A DNA stretch of 22,105 nucleotides from Alphaproteobacteria bacterium (GTDB lineage: Bacteria; Pseudomonadota; Alphaproteobacteria; Sphingomonadales; Emcibacteraceae): NCBI GenBank assembly GCA_002401545.1, contig NVTJ01000014.1:11013-33117 (forward strand). Direction: 5' to 3'. A program made the position numbers and the translations under genes. Positions 16,092 through 22,105 of the stretch are shown here, one piece after another (within the stretch, counting starts at the first letter, position 1; each line of letters opens with the position of its first letter). Below the pieces are notes generated by a model, which was not told the origin of the DNA, made no database searches, and saw only the letters and a list, made by a program, of their open reading frames with translations.

Positions 16092-18452
16092 ATGGAAGAT
16101 TTAAAAGTTGTCGGCAAACGCGTAGAGCGGGTTGATGTGCGGGCCAAGGTCACGGGTGGGGCGCTATATGCCGCTGACGTGCAACTGGCGGGTATGCTTT
16201 ATGGCAAGATTGTTCGCTGTTATGATCATGCCCATGCGCGGGTCACCTCTCTTGACCTCAGCGAGGCGGCGAAATGCAAGGGCGTCATTAAAGTGCTTGG
16301 CCCCAAAGATGTCACCCAGAAAGAATATAACGCCTCGGTTCTGGACATGATGGTATCCGCCGACATGCGCGGGGTCCTGGGCGATATTGATGACCAGAGC
16401 ATTTTCACAGACCATGTGAAGCATTATGGTGACGCCATTGCGGCGGTGATTGCCACTTCGGAAGAAGCCGCCGAGCGGGCCGCCGAAAAAATCAGGGTCA
16501 CTTACGAGGAACTGCCGGTTTATATGACCGCAGAGGCCGCCAAGCATCCCGATGCCCTGCAATTCCGTCCGGAAAAACCGGGAAACCTTGCCTTTCAACT
16601 GCCGGAAATGGCCTTCCCTGACAATGCCTATGCCTGGGGCGATGTGGAAGACAGTTTTGCCGGGGCTGACATCATTGTGGAAGACAGTTTTTATGTGCCC
16701 AAGCAAAAACAATGTCAGATGGAACCGGGAACATATATTGCGCTTTATGATGACCAGAAACGGCTGAACTGCTGGACATCGACCCAGATGCCAAAACTGG
16801 TCCAGAAAAAGCTGGCCAACCTGTTTGAACTGCCCATGACGCGGGTCAGGATAAATATCACCGTCATTGGCGGTGGTTTCGGCGCCCGGCTTGGCATGGT
16901 GCTGGAGCCTGAAACCTGCGCCCTTGCCATGGCGGTGCCGGGCCGTCCGGTCAAGCTTTTGTCTACGCGGGAAGAAGACTGGGTCACGTCCCCGTCCCGC
17001 CATCCGGGAAAATACTGGATGAAGATGGGCTTTAAGAAAGACGGCACGCCGGTGGCCTGTGATGCCAGATTTGAAAATTACAAGGGGGCCTATTATGTGG
17101 ATGCGTCCGGCACGGCCTTTACCACGGGGGCCTGGCTTGGCGGCATGTATAAATTTGACAGCCTGCGGTACCGGGGCGAGTCCTATTATACCAATCAGAG
17201 CATCTGCGGCGCTTTTCGCGGTTACGGCAACCCCCAGACCAATTTTGTCATGGAACAGATGGTCGACCGGGGTTGTGCCGAGCTTGGGGTGGACCCCATC
17301 GAATGGCGCAGGAAATGGCACAAAACCATCGGCGATGATGGCTGGTGTATCGGCGTTCCCTATAACAGTTGCGCCCTGGATGAATGTCTGGACCGGGCCT
17401 CGGCGGCTATCGGCTGGACGGAAAAGCGGGCGAAATATAAAAACCAGACCGGCACCGTCCGGCGCGGCATAGGGGTTGCGGTGATGAACCATACCAGCGG
17501 GGCCATGCCCATGCTGCTGGAACATACGGTCTGTGATGTCCTGATGCATCAGGATGCGACGGTGACCATCAATCTTGCCTGTTCCGACATGGGACAGGGG
17601 TCCCACACCACGCTTCGGCAGGTGGCGGCGGAAACGCTGGGTTTTCCCTATGAGGATGTTCATATGTCTGTTGGTGATACGGACGCCGCCGGATTTGATA
17701 TTGGGGCCCATGCCAGCCGCACCCTCTATGTGGGCGGCGGGGCGGTGAAGCAGGCTTGCGAAGATGTGAGAAGGCAGCTTTTTGACCGGGCGGCGCTGGA
17801 ACTGGAAGAAGATGTGGGCAATCTTTACATGGAAGACAAGATCATTCATGTGAAAGGCAGCTCAAACAAATCCATCTCGGTTCAGACCATCGCTGATCAG
17901 GGGGTCAATAATTTCATGAACCCGGAAACCGGTGAATTGATCGGCCAACCCGGCCAGATACAGGGCTATGCCAGCTTCTTCCCGCCCCATAACGCGCCGC
18001 CATTTGGTGCAACCATTGCCGAAGTGGAAGTGGATATGGAGACCGGAGAGGTCAGGGTGATCGAACTGGTCAATGCCCATGACGTGGGGCGGGCCATTCA
18101 TCCGGGCGTGGTGGAGGGTCAGCTTGACGGCGGCGCCCAGCAGGGACTGGGCATGGTGTTGACAGAGGAAACCTATTATGACGACAAGGGTATCTGTCTG
18201 AATAATAATTTCACTGATTACAAGATGTTCGGGCCATCCGATATGCCGAAAATGACCAATATTCTGGTGGAAAATCCGGACCCCACCGGGCCGTTCGGGG
18301 CCAAAGGGGTTGGCGAAGCCGGAATTGTGCCGCCCGTGGGGGCCACGGCCAACGCCATCTTTAATGCCATTGGTATCCAGATACTGGAAGCGCCGATTAC
18401 ACCGGAGAAAATTCTCAAAGCGCTGGCGGAAAAAGAAAAGGGGTTATCCTGA
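16092..18452 (+). CDS. Molybdenum hydroxylase catalytic (large) subunit, xanthine-dehydrogenase family
   Basis: A 786-residue subunit that binds the molybdopterin-cytosine-dinucleotide type cofactor and hydroxylates a substrate with water as oxygen source. It has the N-terminal aldehyde oxidase a/b hammerhead (GALYAADVQLAGMLYGKIVR) and the Mo-binding core with VIGGGFGARLG and SICGAFRGYGNPQ (C372-R376 region). DMGQGSHT follows, with the catalytic Glu742 in GAKGVGEAGIVPP. Form I CO dehydrogenase has an active-site Cys in AYXCSFR; here the aligned place reads CGAFRG, so CO oxidation is not supported. The substrate is unknown; N-heterocycles, aldehydes and purines are possible classes. The last 9 bases overlap the end of convergent dgkA. 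Confidence 0.92.
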   Translation: MEDLKVVGKRVERVDVRAKVTGGALYAADVQLAGMLYGKIVRCYDHAHARVTSLDLSEAAKCKGVIKVLGPKDVTQKEYNASVLDMMVSADMRGVLGDIDDQSIFTDHVKHYGDAIAAVIATSEEAAERAAEKIRVTYEELPVYMTAEAAKHPDALQFRPEKPGNLAFQLPEMAFPDNAYAWGDVEDSFAGADIIVEDSFYVPKQKQCQMEPGTYIALYDDQKRLNCWTSTQMPKLVQKKLANLFELPMTRVRINITVIGGGFGARLGMVLEPETCALAMAVPGRPVKLLSTREEDWVTSPSRHPGKYWMKMGFKKDGTPVACDARFENYKGAYYVDASGTAFTTGAWLGGMYKFDSLRYRGESYYTNQSICGAFRGYGNPQTNFVMEQMVDRGCAELGVDPIEWRRKWHKTIGDDGWCIGVPYNSCALDECLDRASAAIGWTEKRAKYKNQTGTVRRGIGVAVMNHTSGAMPMLLEHTVCDVLMHQDATVTINLACSDMGQGSHTTLRQVAAETLGFPYEDVHMSVGDTDAAGFDIGAHASRTLYVGGGAVKQACEDVRRQLFDRAALELEEDVGNLYMEDKIIHVKGSSNKSISVQTIADQGVNNFMNPETGELIGQPGQIQGYASFFPPHNAPPFGATIAEVEVDMETGEVRVIELVNAHDVGRAIHPGVVEGQLDGGAQQGLGMVLTEETYYDDKGICLNNNFTDYKMFGPSDMPKMTNILVENPDPTGPFGAKGVGEAGIVPPVGATANAIFNAIGIQILEAPITPEKILKALAEKEKGLS

Positions 18453-18800
18453 TATTACGGTAAAGACGAAAGCTATAAAAATGCCGGTGGCTATCAGGCT
18501 GGCGACCAATACAGCACCGGCCAAAGTGTCTTTTACGATTTTAAGCACCGGATGTTGTTCCGGATGAAGAAGATCAATAAGCTTTTCGATGGCCGTGTTG
18601 ACAAGCTCTAAAGTCAGGACAAGCCCGCACACCAGCAGCAGCAGCGCCCACCATATGGGGGCGGGCCTTATGAGGCCAAGAATAACGATCACCAACAAGG
18701 TTGCGGCACAATGAAATCGAAAACTTTTCTCGCTTAACCAACTGGTGTGTATTCCCTGCCAGGCATTATCAAGGCGTCGTAAGAAAGATTGGTTTTTCAT
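18444..18800 (-). CDS. dgkA: Diacylglycerol kinase / undecaprenol kinase family protein
   Basis: A small inner-membrane kinase of 118 residues that phosphorylates diacylglycerol or undecaprenol, recycling lipids. It has three hydrophobic helices (about residues 30-45, 48-68 and 92-115). The family signature ELVNTAIEKLIDLLHPEQHP is followed by KIVKDTLAGAVLVAS, where the Glu, Asn and Asp bind Mg-ATP. Which lipid is used cannot be told from sequence. It is divergent from a PAP2 phosphatase gene, which does the reverse type of reaction, and converges on the Mo-hydroxylase large subunit. Confidence 0.9.
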   Translation of the reverse strand: MKNQSFLRRLDNAWQGIHTSWLSEKSFRFHCAATLLVIVILGLIRPAPIWWALLLLVCGLVLTLELVNTAIEKLIDLLHPEQHPVLKIVKDTLAGAVLVASLIATGIFIAFVFTVISG

Positions 18801-18973
18801 GTCAGATTCTGCTTCTTAATTTGGTAAACGGCCATGGATATCATATGTATAATCTTTTTTTTGCTTTTGCAAAATAATGAAAATATATTTTATTCTATCT
18901 ATAGATATATTCACCTTATATAAAACCTTAATGAATAGGGATTATTTTTAATAATGATATATGGAGCAAAAAA
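18801..18973. promoter_or_regulatory. Divergent promoter region between dgkA and the PAP2 gene
   Basis: A very AT-rich 173-base region. It contains a perfect 12-base palindrome TATCTATAGATA (18896-18907) and a 10-base palindrome TTTTGCAAAA (18865-18874). On the minus strand, TTGCAA followed 17 bases later by TACATA is a weak promoter candidate for dgkA. The plus-strand promoter is not clear. The palindromes could be operators, but AT-rich DNA gives such matches by chance. Confidence 0.35.
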
Positions 18974-19534
18974 TTGGTCGATAGACAAAAAAACAAGCGA
19001 TGGGTTTTTATGGGAGTTGCAATTATTTTTATGGCTTTATTTTCCTGTCAGATGGCGACGGCCAAAAGTAATACTGAAAAGGCGGGGGATGCGCTTGCCG
19101 TATTAATTCCGGCAATAGGATTGGGCAGCACGCTTTTTTACGAGGAAGGTAATGAGGGAACCATACAATTTGTTGAATCGATGATAACGTCCCAAGTTAT
19201 TACATTCGGCCTGAAGAAAGCAATTAACAGAACCCGTCCCAATGGGGATTGCTGTGACAGTTTTCCATCGGGACATAGTTCGGTGGCTTTTGCCGGGGCG
19301 GCCTTCCTGCAAAAGCGTTATGGCTGGACTTATGGTATTCCGGCTTATTTGGCGGCGGCTTTCGTCGGCTATAGTCGCGTTCAATCCGACAAACATCATA
19401 CGGAAGATGTTATCGCCGGCGCGGCTATTGGTATTTTAAGCAGTTATATCTTCACCAAACCCTATAAGGGCTTTGCCATAACACCGCTTGCCAGCAATGG
19501 CGTTTATGGCCTTCACATCACCAAGGCATGGTAA
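18974..19534 (+). CDS. PAP2-family phosphatase (membrane-associated)
   Basis: A phosphatase of the type 2 phosphatidic acid phosphatase family, acting on lipid phosphates such as phosphatidic acid or undecaprenyl pyrophosphate. The 186-residue protein has all three motifs: KKAINRTRP (KX6RP), PSGHSSVAF (PSGH) and SRVQSDKHHTEDV (SRX5HX3D). An N-terminal hydrophobic segment (about 10-28) ends in FSCQMATAKS, a signal peptide or imperfect lipobox. It starts at TTG 18974, supported by GGAG at 18963-18966, 7 bases ahead; an ATG at 18961 is out of frame and stops at once. It is divergent from dgkA. The exact substrate is unknown. Confidence 0.88.
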   Translation: MVDRQKNKRWVFMGVAIIFMALFSCQMATAKSNTEKAGDALAVLIPAIGLGSTLFYEEGNEGTIQFVESMITSQVITFGLKKAINRTRPNGDCCDSFPSGHSSVAFAGAAFLQKRYGWTYGIPAYLAAAFVGYSRVQSDKHHTEDVIAGAAIGILSSYIFTKPYKGFAITPLASNGVYGLHITKAW

Positions 19535-19582
19535 TGAAAATGCCGGAGACAGGAAAGACCGGAATGATGAAGGCGGCATATT

Positions 19583-20146
19583 CTACCGGTTCGCACCGGG
19601 CACCCAAAGCACATCACCTGCGCCGTTATTATTGAGCACACGGCTCATGACAAAGGCATGGTCCGACAGGCGGTTGAGATAGCGGATCACCACCGGGTTG
19701 ATGTCTTCCGCCTCTGCGACCTGCACCAACAGCCGTTCGGCCCGCCGAACGATGGTCCGACACAGATGCAGATAGGCCGCAGCCGCACATCCGCCGGGCA
19801 GGACGAAGGAAGCGAGCGGTGCCAGACTTTCGTTCATCTGATCGATTTCCTGCTCCAACCGGATGACCTGGGGATCTGTTATTCTCAGTTCATATTCGGA
19901 CTTCACCGACCCCGCCGGTGTGGAGACATCGGCCCCGGCATCAAACAGGTCATTCTGGATACGGGACAGCATGTCATCATGGATGCCGCTGGTATGCAGC
20001 CGGGCGAGACCGTAAGCGGCGTTGGCCTCGTCAATGGTGCCGTAAGCTTCGATGCGCGGGGCGTATTTCGGCTGGCGGCTGCCATCGGACAGGGATGTCT
20101 GGCCCTTGTCACCGCCTCTGGTATATATTTTTGTCAGTTTAACCAT
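19583..20146 (-). CDS. PduO-type cob(I)alamin adenosyltransferase
   Basis: Transfers the 5'-deoxyadenosyl group of ATP to cob(I)alamin or cob(I)yrinic acid a,c-diamide, making adenosylcobalamin. The 187-residue protein has the ATP-binding N-terminus KIYTRGGDKGQTSLSDG, then EAYGTIDEANAAYGLAR. The C-terminal segments FVLPGG, CRTIVRRAERL and YLNRLSDHAFVMSRV follow, all standard for this trimeric family. ATG 20146 gives the usual start (MVKLTKIYTR). A GTG at 20155 would overlap the stop of the upstream gene as GTGA and is a fair alternative. It is probably co-transcribed with the small membrane protein gene upstream. Confidence 0.93.
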   Translation of the reverse strand: MVKLTKIYTRGGDKGQTSLSDGSRQPKYAPRIEAYGTIDEANAAYGLARLHTSGIHDDMLSRIQNDLFDAGADVSTPAGSVKSEYELRITDPQVIRLEQEIDQMNESLAPLASFVLPGGCAAAAYLHLCRTIVRRAERLLVQVAEAEDINPVVIRYLNRLSDHAFVMSRVLNNNGAGDVLWVPGANR

Positions 20147-20151
20147 GGGGC

Positions 20152-20343
20152 TCACACATAAAGATAAAGATAGAGCACGACAAGGATCAGGGTGATAAAC
20201 TGGGCCAAAACTCTCGCCTGCATTAATTTATTACCGTATTTTTTGTTGAAACCGCTGTCTTGGCTCATGGAGGCCACGCCAATAAGCATAATTCCCGCTG
20301 TGATAAATATACCGATAATAATCAGCATTAAAAGCCAGTTCAT
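20152..20343 (-). CDS. Small twin-transmembrane protein, HIG1-domain-like
   Basis: A 63-residue protein with two hydrophobic helices (about residues 3-26 and 44-62) joined by a polar turn containing NKKYGNKLMQARVLAQ. This layout, with a basic loop and an MQARVLAQ-type start of helix 2, matches the HIG1-like twin-transmembrane proteins common in alphaproteobacteria and often found beside the adenosyltransferase gene. HIG1 proteins of mitochondria help cytochrome oxidase assembly; a respiratory role here is only inference. AAGGAAG lies 9 bases before the ATG. Too short for sure assignment, but the conserved setting and good start support it. Confidence 0.8.
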   Translation of the reverse strand: MNWLLMLIIIGIFITAGIMLIGVASMSQDSGFNKKYGNKLMQARVLAQFITLILVVLYLYLYV

Positions 20344-20388
20344 TTAAATTTCTTCCTTTTTCCTGGTGATATGAATTGCTGTCTTTCT

Positions 20389-21819
20389 TCAGGGCAACTG
20401 CAGATGCGGCAGGGTGTCTTGCGCCCCCGAATCATTCATAGCGACTTCCTGATTCCACGTCAGCAGAATATTTTGTTTCTTCACGGTGATCCGGTGATCA
20501 ATATCCCCGGCGCGGGTGAGGAATTTTTGACGGTCCTTGCCTTTGAGCGTGATGCCGGTGGGGATTTTCAGGCGCAGGGGGTTGACCTGTTTGCCGTTCA
20601 TAAATACTTCATAATGAAGATGCCGTCCGGTCACCCGTCCCGTGGCCCCCACATAACCGATGATCTGGCCCTGTTTTACCCGTTTGCCTGATTTAATACC
20701 CCGGCCATATTTGCTTAAGTGGGCATAGGCGGTTTTATAGGTGCCGTTATGGCGGATGCGCACATAATTACCGTAAGAGCCATAGCGCGAAGCCCGCTCT
20801 ACAATACCGTCCCCGGCGGCCATGATCGGGGTTCCGGTCGGGGCGCTGAAGTCCAGCCCCTTATGCATACGGGTATAGCCCAGAACCGGATGCTTGCGGC
20901 GGCCATAATAGGACGACAGCCGCGCCCCTTCGATGGGGGTTCTCATGAGGGCTTTTTTTGCGCTCTGGCCGTTCTCATGAAAATAGTCGGCAAAATGGGC
21001 CTTGGCCGGTTTGTAACGGTAAAGGCTGATCGGTTTGCCGTGCAGGGTCAGCCGGGCATATAAGATATTACCTTCCTCGACCCGGTGGCCATCCTCGGAT
21101 ATTTTGCGTTCATAGAATATCTCAAACCTGTCGCCCTTGCGAATTTCGCGCTGGAAATCCACATCAAAGGAGAAAATCCGGATCATATCGACGATAACGC
21201 TGTTGGGCAGTCCCTCGCGGTAGGCGGACAGGAACAGGTTGTCCTCTATCACGCCCTGAACATGGCGGGTGAGTTTGAGGGAGGGCAGGTCTTCCAGTCT
21301 GGCGTCGAATCTGTCCTCGGTACGGTTCACCCGGATCATATGATCAAAGTTCTTGCGCATATTGAGGCCACTGAGTCGACCTTGCGCATCATAGACCGCC
21401 TGCAATGTCTGGCCGATCTGCAATTTCTTCATATCATAATGTTTGGACAGGGCCTTTATGGCGTTATAGGCATCTGTGCGTTTGGCACCGTTGCTGATCA
21501 GGGTATCCATCATGCCCTGACCGCGTTTGATGCTCACATCTCTCAGCTCAGGTTCTGGTCTCAGCTCAGGTTCTGGCGGATTTCCCAGCGCCAGGTCATC
21601 GGACGGCCTGTAGTCGGCCTCATTCAGATATTCTTCTTCCAGCGTGATTACCTGTTGGCTGGTATCCTTTTTTATGGCAGGGCTGGTTATCAGATTACCT
21701 ACGATAGCCCCGCAAACAAACAGAGCCAGTCCGGCAAGAATATGTTTGTTCTTTTTGATCCGGGTCTGATTAAGAAATATGTTTTTAAGCCTTGGTAAGA
21801 CTGATTCTCTGTTTTGCAT
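20389..21819 (-). CDS. M23-family (LytM-type) peptidoglycan peptidase with membrane anchor
   Basis: A 476-residue envelope protein that probably cuts peptide cross-links in peptidoglycan. It has a single N-terminal membrane helix (about residues 25-47) and a Pro/Glu-rich linker with the doubled PEPELR. A LysM/OapA-like region follows (GQGMMDTLISNGAKRTDAYN to KLQIGQTL), then a central domain and a C-terminal LytM domain. In the last, the zinc residues are in MHKGLDF (HxxxD) and GRHLHYEV (HxH), with YAHLSKYG between them, so it should be an active metallopeptidase. A weak ribosome-binding site precedes the ATG. It stands alone, with its promoter in the AT-rich region to its right. Confidence 0.92.
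   Translation of the reverse strand: MQNRESVLPRLKNIFLNQTRIKKNKHILAGLALFVCGAIVGNLITSPAIKKDTSQQVITLEEEYLNEADYRPSDDLALGNPPEPELRPEPELRDVSIKRGQGMMDTLISNGAKRTDAYNAIKALSKHYDMKKLQIGQTLQAVYDAQGRLSGLNMRKNFDHMIRVNRTEDRFDARLEDLPSLKLTRHVQGVIEDNLFLSAYREGLPNSVIVDMIRIFSFDVDFQREIRKGDRFEIFYERKISEDGHRVEEGNILYARLTLHGKPISLYRYKPAKAHFADYFHENGQSAKKALMRTPIEGARLSSYYGRRKHPVLGYTRMHKGLDFSAPTGTPIMAAGDGIVERASRYGSYGNYVRIRHNGTYKTAYAHLSKYGRGIKSGKRVKQGQIIGYVGATGRVTGRHLHYEVFMNGKQVNPLRLKIPTGITLKGKDRQKFLTRAGDIDHRITVKKQNILLTWNQEVAMNDSGAQDTLPHLQLP
21541..21576 (+). repeat. Perfect 18-bp tandem duplication inside the M23 peptidase gene
   Basis: Two exact, adjacent copies of TCTCAGCTCAGGTTCTGG (21541-21558 and 21559-21576). On the coding strand each encodes PEPELR, so the duplication is in frame and lengthens the Pro/Glu linker after the membrane anchor. 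Zero mismatches point to a recent slippage event. Confidence 0.95.
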
Positions 21820-21955
21820 ATATAATTACTAGCCTATATTGACGAATTTTGGGTTAAAAATGCCTGTGGAAAGCTTCTATGTCAAATTATGGCTTATTTT
21901 TTTGGGTTTTTTAATTAATCAATTATGGTTAACCTCCTTATTTTAATCAGAAAAC

Positions 21956-21969
21956 CGCAGAAATCTGCG
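21956..21969. other. Dyad CGCAGA-AA-TCTGCG upstream of the right-edge promoter
   Basis: A perfect 6-base inverted repeat with a 2-base centre, 37 bases before the -35 hexamer at 22007. It could be a regulator site for the rightward promoter or for the leftward peptidase gene. No known operator is recognised. Confidence 0.35.
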
Positions 21970-22006
21970 ATTGCTGAAAATATCCCGAAAAAATATAATT
22001 TTACTG

Positions 22007-22035
22007 TTTACAAGGTTGTGGCTAGCCCCTATAAC
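22007..22035 (+). promoter_or_regulatory. Strong sigma-70-type promoter at right edge, possibly rRNA operon
   Basis: TTTACA (22007-22012) and TATAAC (22030-22035) are separated by exactly 17 bases. An A/T-rich stretch with A-tracts (about 21986-22003) directly precedes the -35, as in UP elements. A transcript would start near 22042. Downstream, TGTCTTTAA (22072-22080) faintly resembles an antitermination boxA, and no clear coding start with a ribosome-binding site is seen before the window ends. An rRNA operon leader is a reasonable guess but is not proven. Confidence 0.55.
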
Positions 22036-22105
22036 CCGCTTCACCGACACGGCCTATGCCGCTGAGAACGATGTCTTTAAGGGGCAGCTTGATTAGGGGC
22101 GTTGG

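Noticed and set aside
16164..17849. 561-codon open frame on the minus strand across the Mo-hydroxylase large subunit
   Set aside because: It is antisense to a conserved catalytic gene. Its His/Arg/Gly-rich translation shows no recognisable domain and no ribosome-binding site supports it.
14729..18452. Annotation as aerobic carbon monoxide dehydrogenase (coxMSL)
   Set aside because: The large subunit lacks the AYXCSFR active-site cysteine motif, so only the wider molybdenum hydroxylase family is supported.
21935..21951. Strong AAGGAGG-like ribosome-binding sequence on the minus strand
   Set aside because: No start codon with an open frame follows it; the nearby frames stop within a few codons.

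Overview
This window looks like the chromosome of an alphaproteobacterium. The reasons are the nosRZDFYLX gene order, a clade I (Tat-exported) nitrous oxide reductase, a sphingomonad-style TonB-dependent receptor, and a small twin-transmembrane protein gene next to a PduO-type adenosyltransferase. Base composition is moderate, with AT-rich intergenic regions. No genus can be named from the sequence alone.

Layout. Positions 1-199 are the end of an IS5-family insertion sequence: the start of its transposase on the minus strand plus a terminal inverted repeat. Next is a regulatory region with an FNR/DNR-type site (349-362), followed by the plus-strand operon nosR-nosZ-nosD-nosF-nosY-nosL-apbE(nosX), 428-9083. 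It covers N2O reduction (NosZ), electron supply (NosR), copper-centre maturation (NosDFY, NosL) and NosR flavinylation (ApbE/NosX). Converging on it from the minus strand is a three-gene group: TonB-dependent receptor, AhpD/carboxymuconolactone-decarboxylase-like protein and AraC-family regulator (13139-9072). A divergent intergenic region separates the receptor from nnrS (13387-14631), a haem/copper membrane protein of the nitric oxide response. A three-subunit molybdenum hydroxylase operon (FAD, 2Fe-2S and Mo subunits, 14729-18452) follows on the plus strand.

The last part looks like housekeeping. A diacylglycerol/undecaprenol kinase gene is divergent from a PAP2 lipid phosphatase gene. On the minus strand lie a PduO-type cobalamin adenosyltransferase, a small two-helix membrane protein and an M23 peptidase with an 18-bp tandem duplication. 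At the right edge a near-consensus, UP-element-like promoter points out of the window and may drive an rRNA operon.

How the genes work together. The nos genes form a complete N2O-respiration unit, probably switched on by low oxygen or NO through the FNR/DNR site. NnrS fits the same physiology, but no nitrite or NO reductase genes are present here. The receptor/AhpD-like/AraC group and the Mo-hydroxylase look like an uptake-plus-oxidation module for an unknown organic compound. It is interleaved with nnrS and is the least understood part of the window. The AhpD-like protein keeps its CXXC but has lost the usual Glu and His of the proton relay. The Mo-hydroxylase lacks the CO-dehydrogenase active-site cysteine motif.
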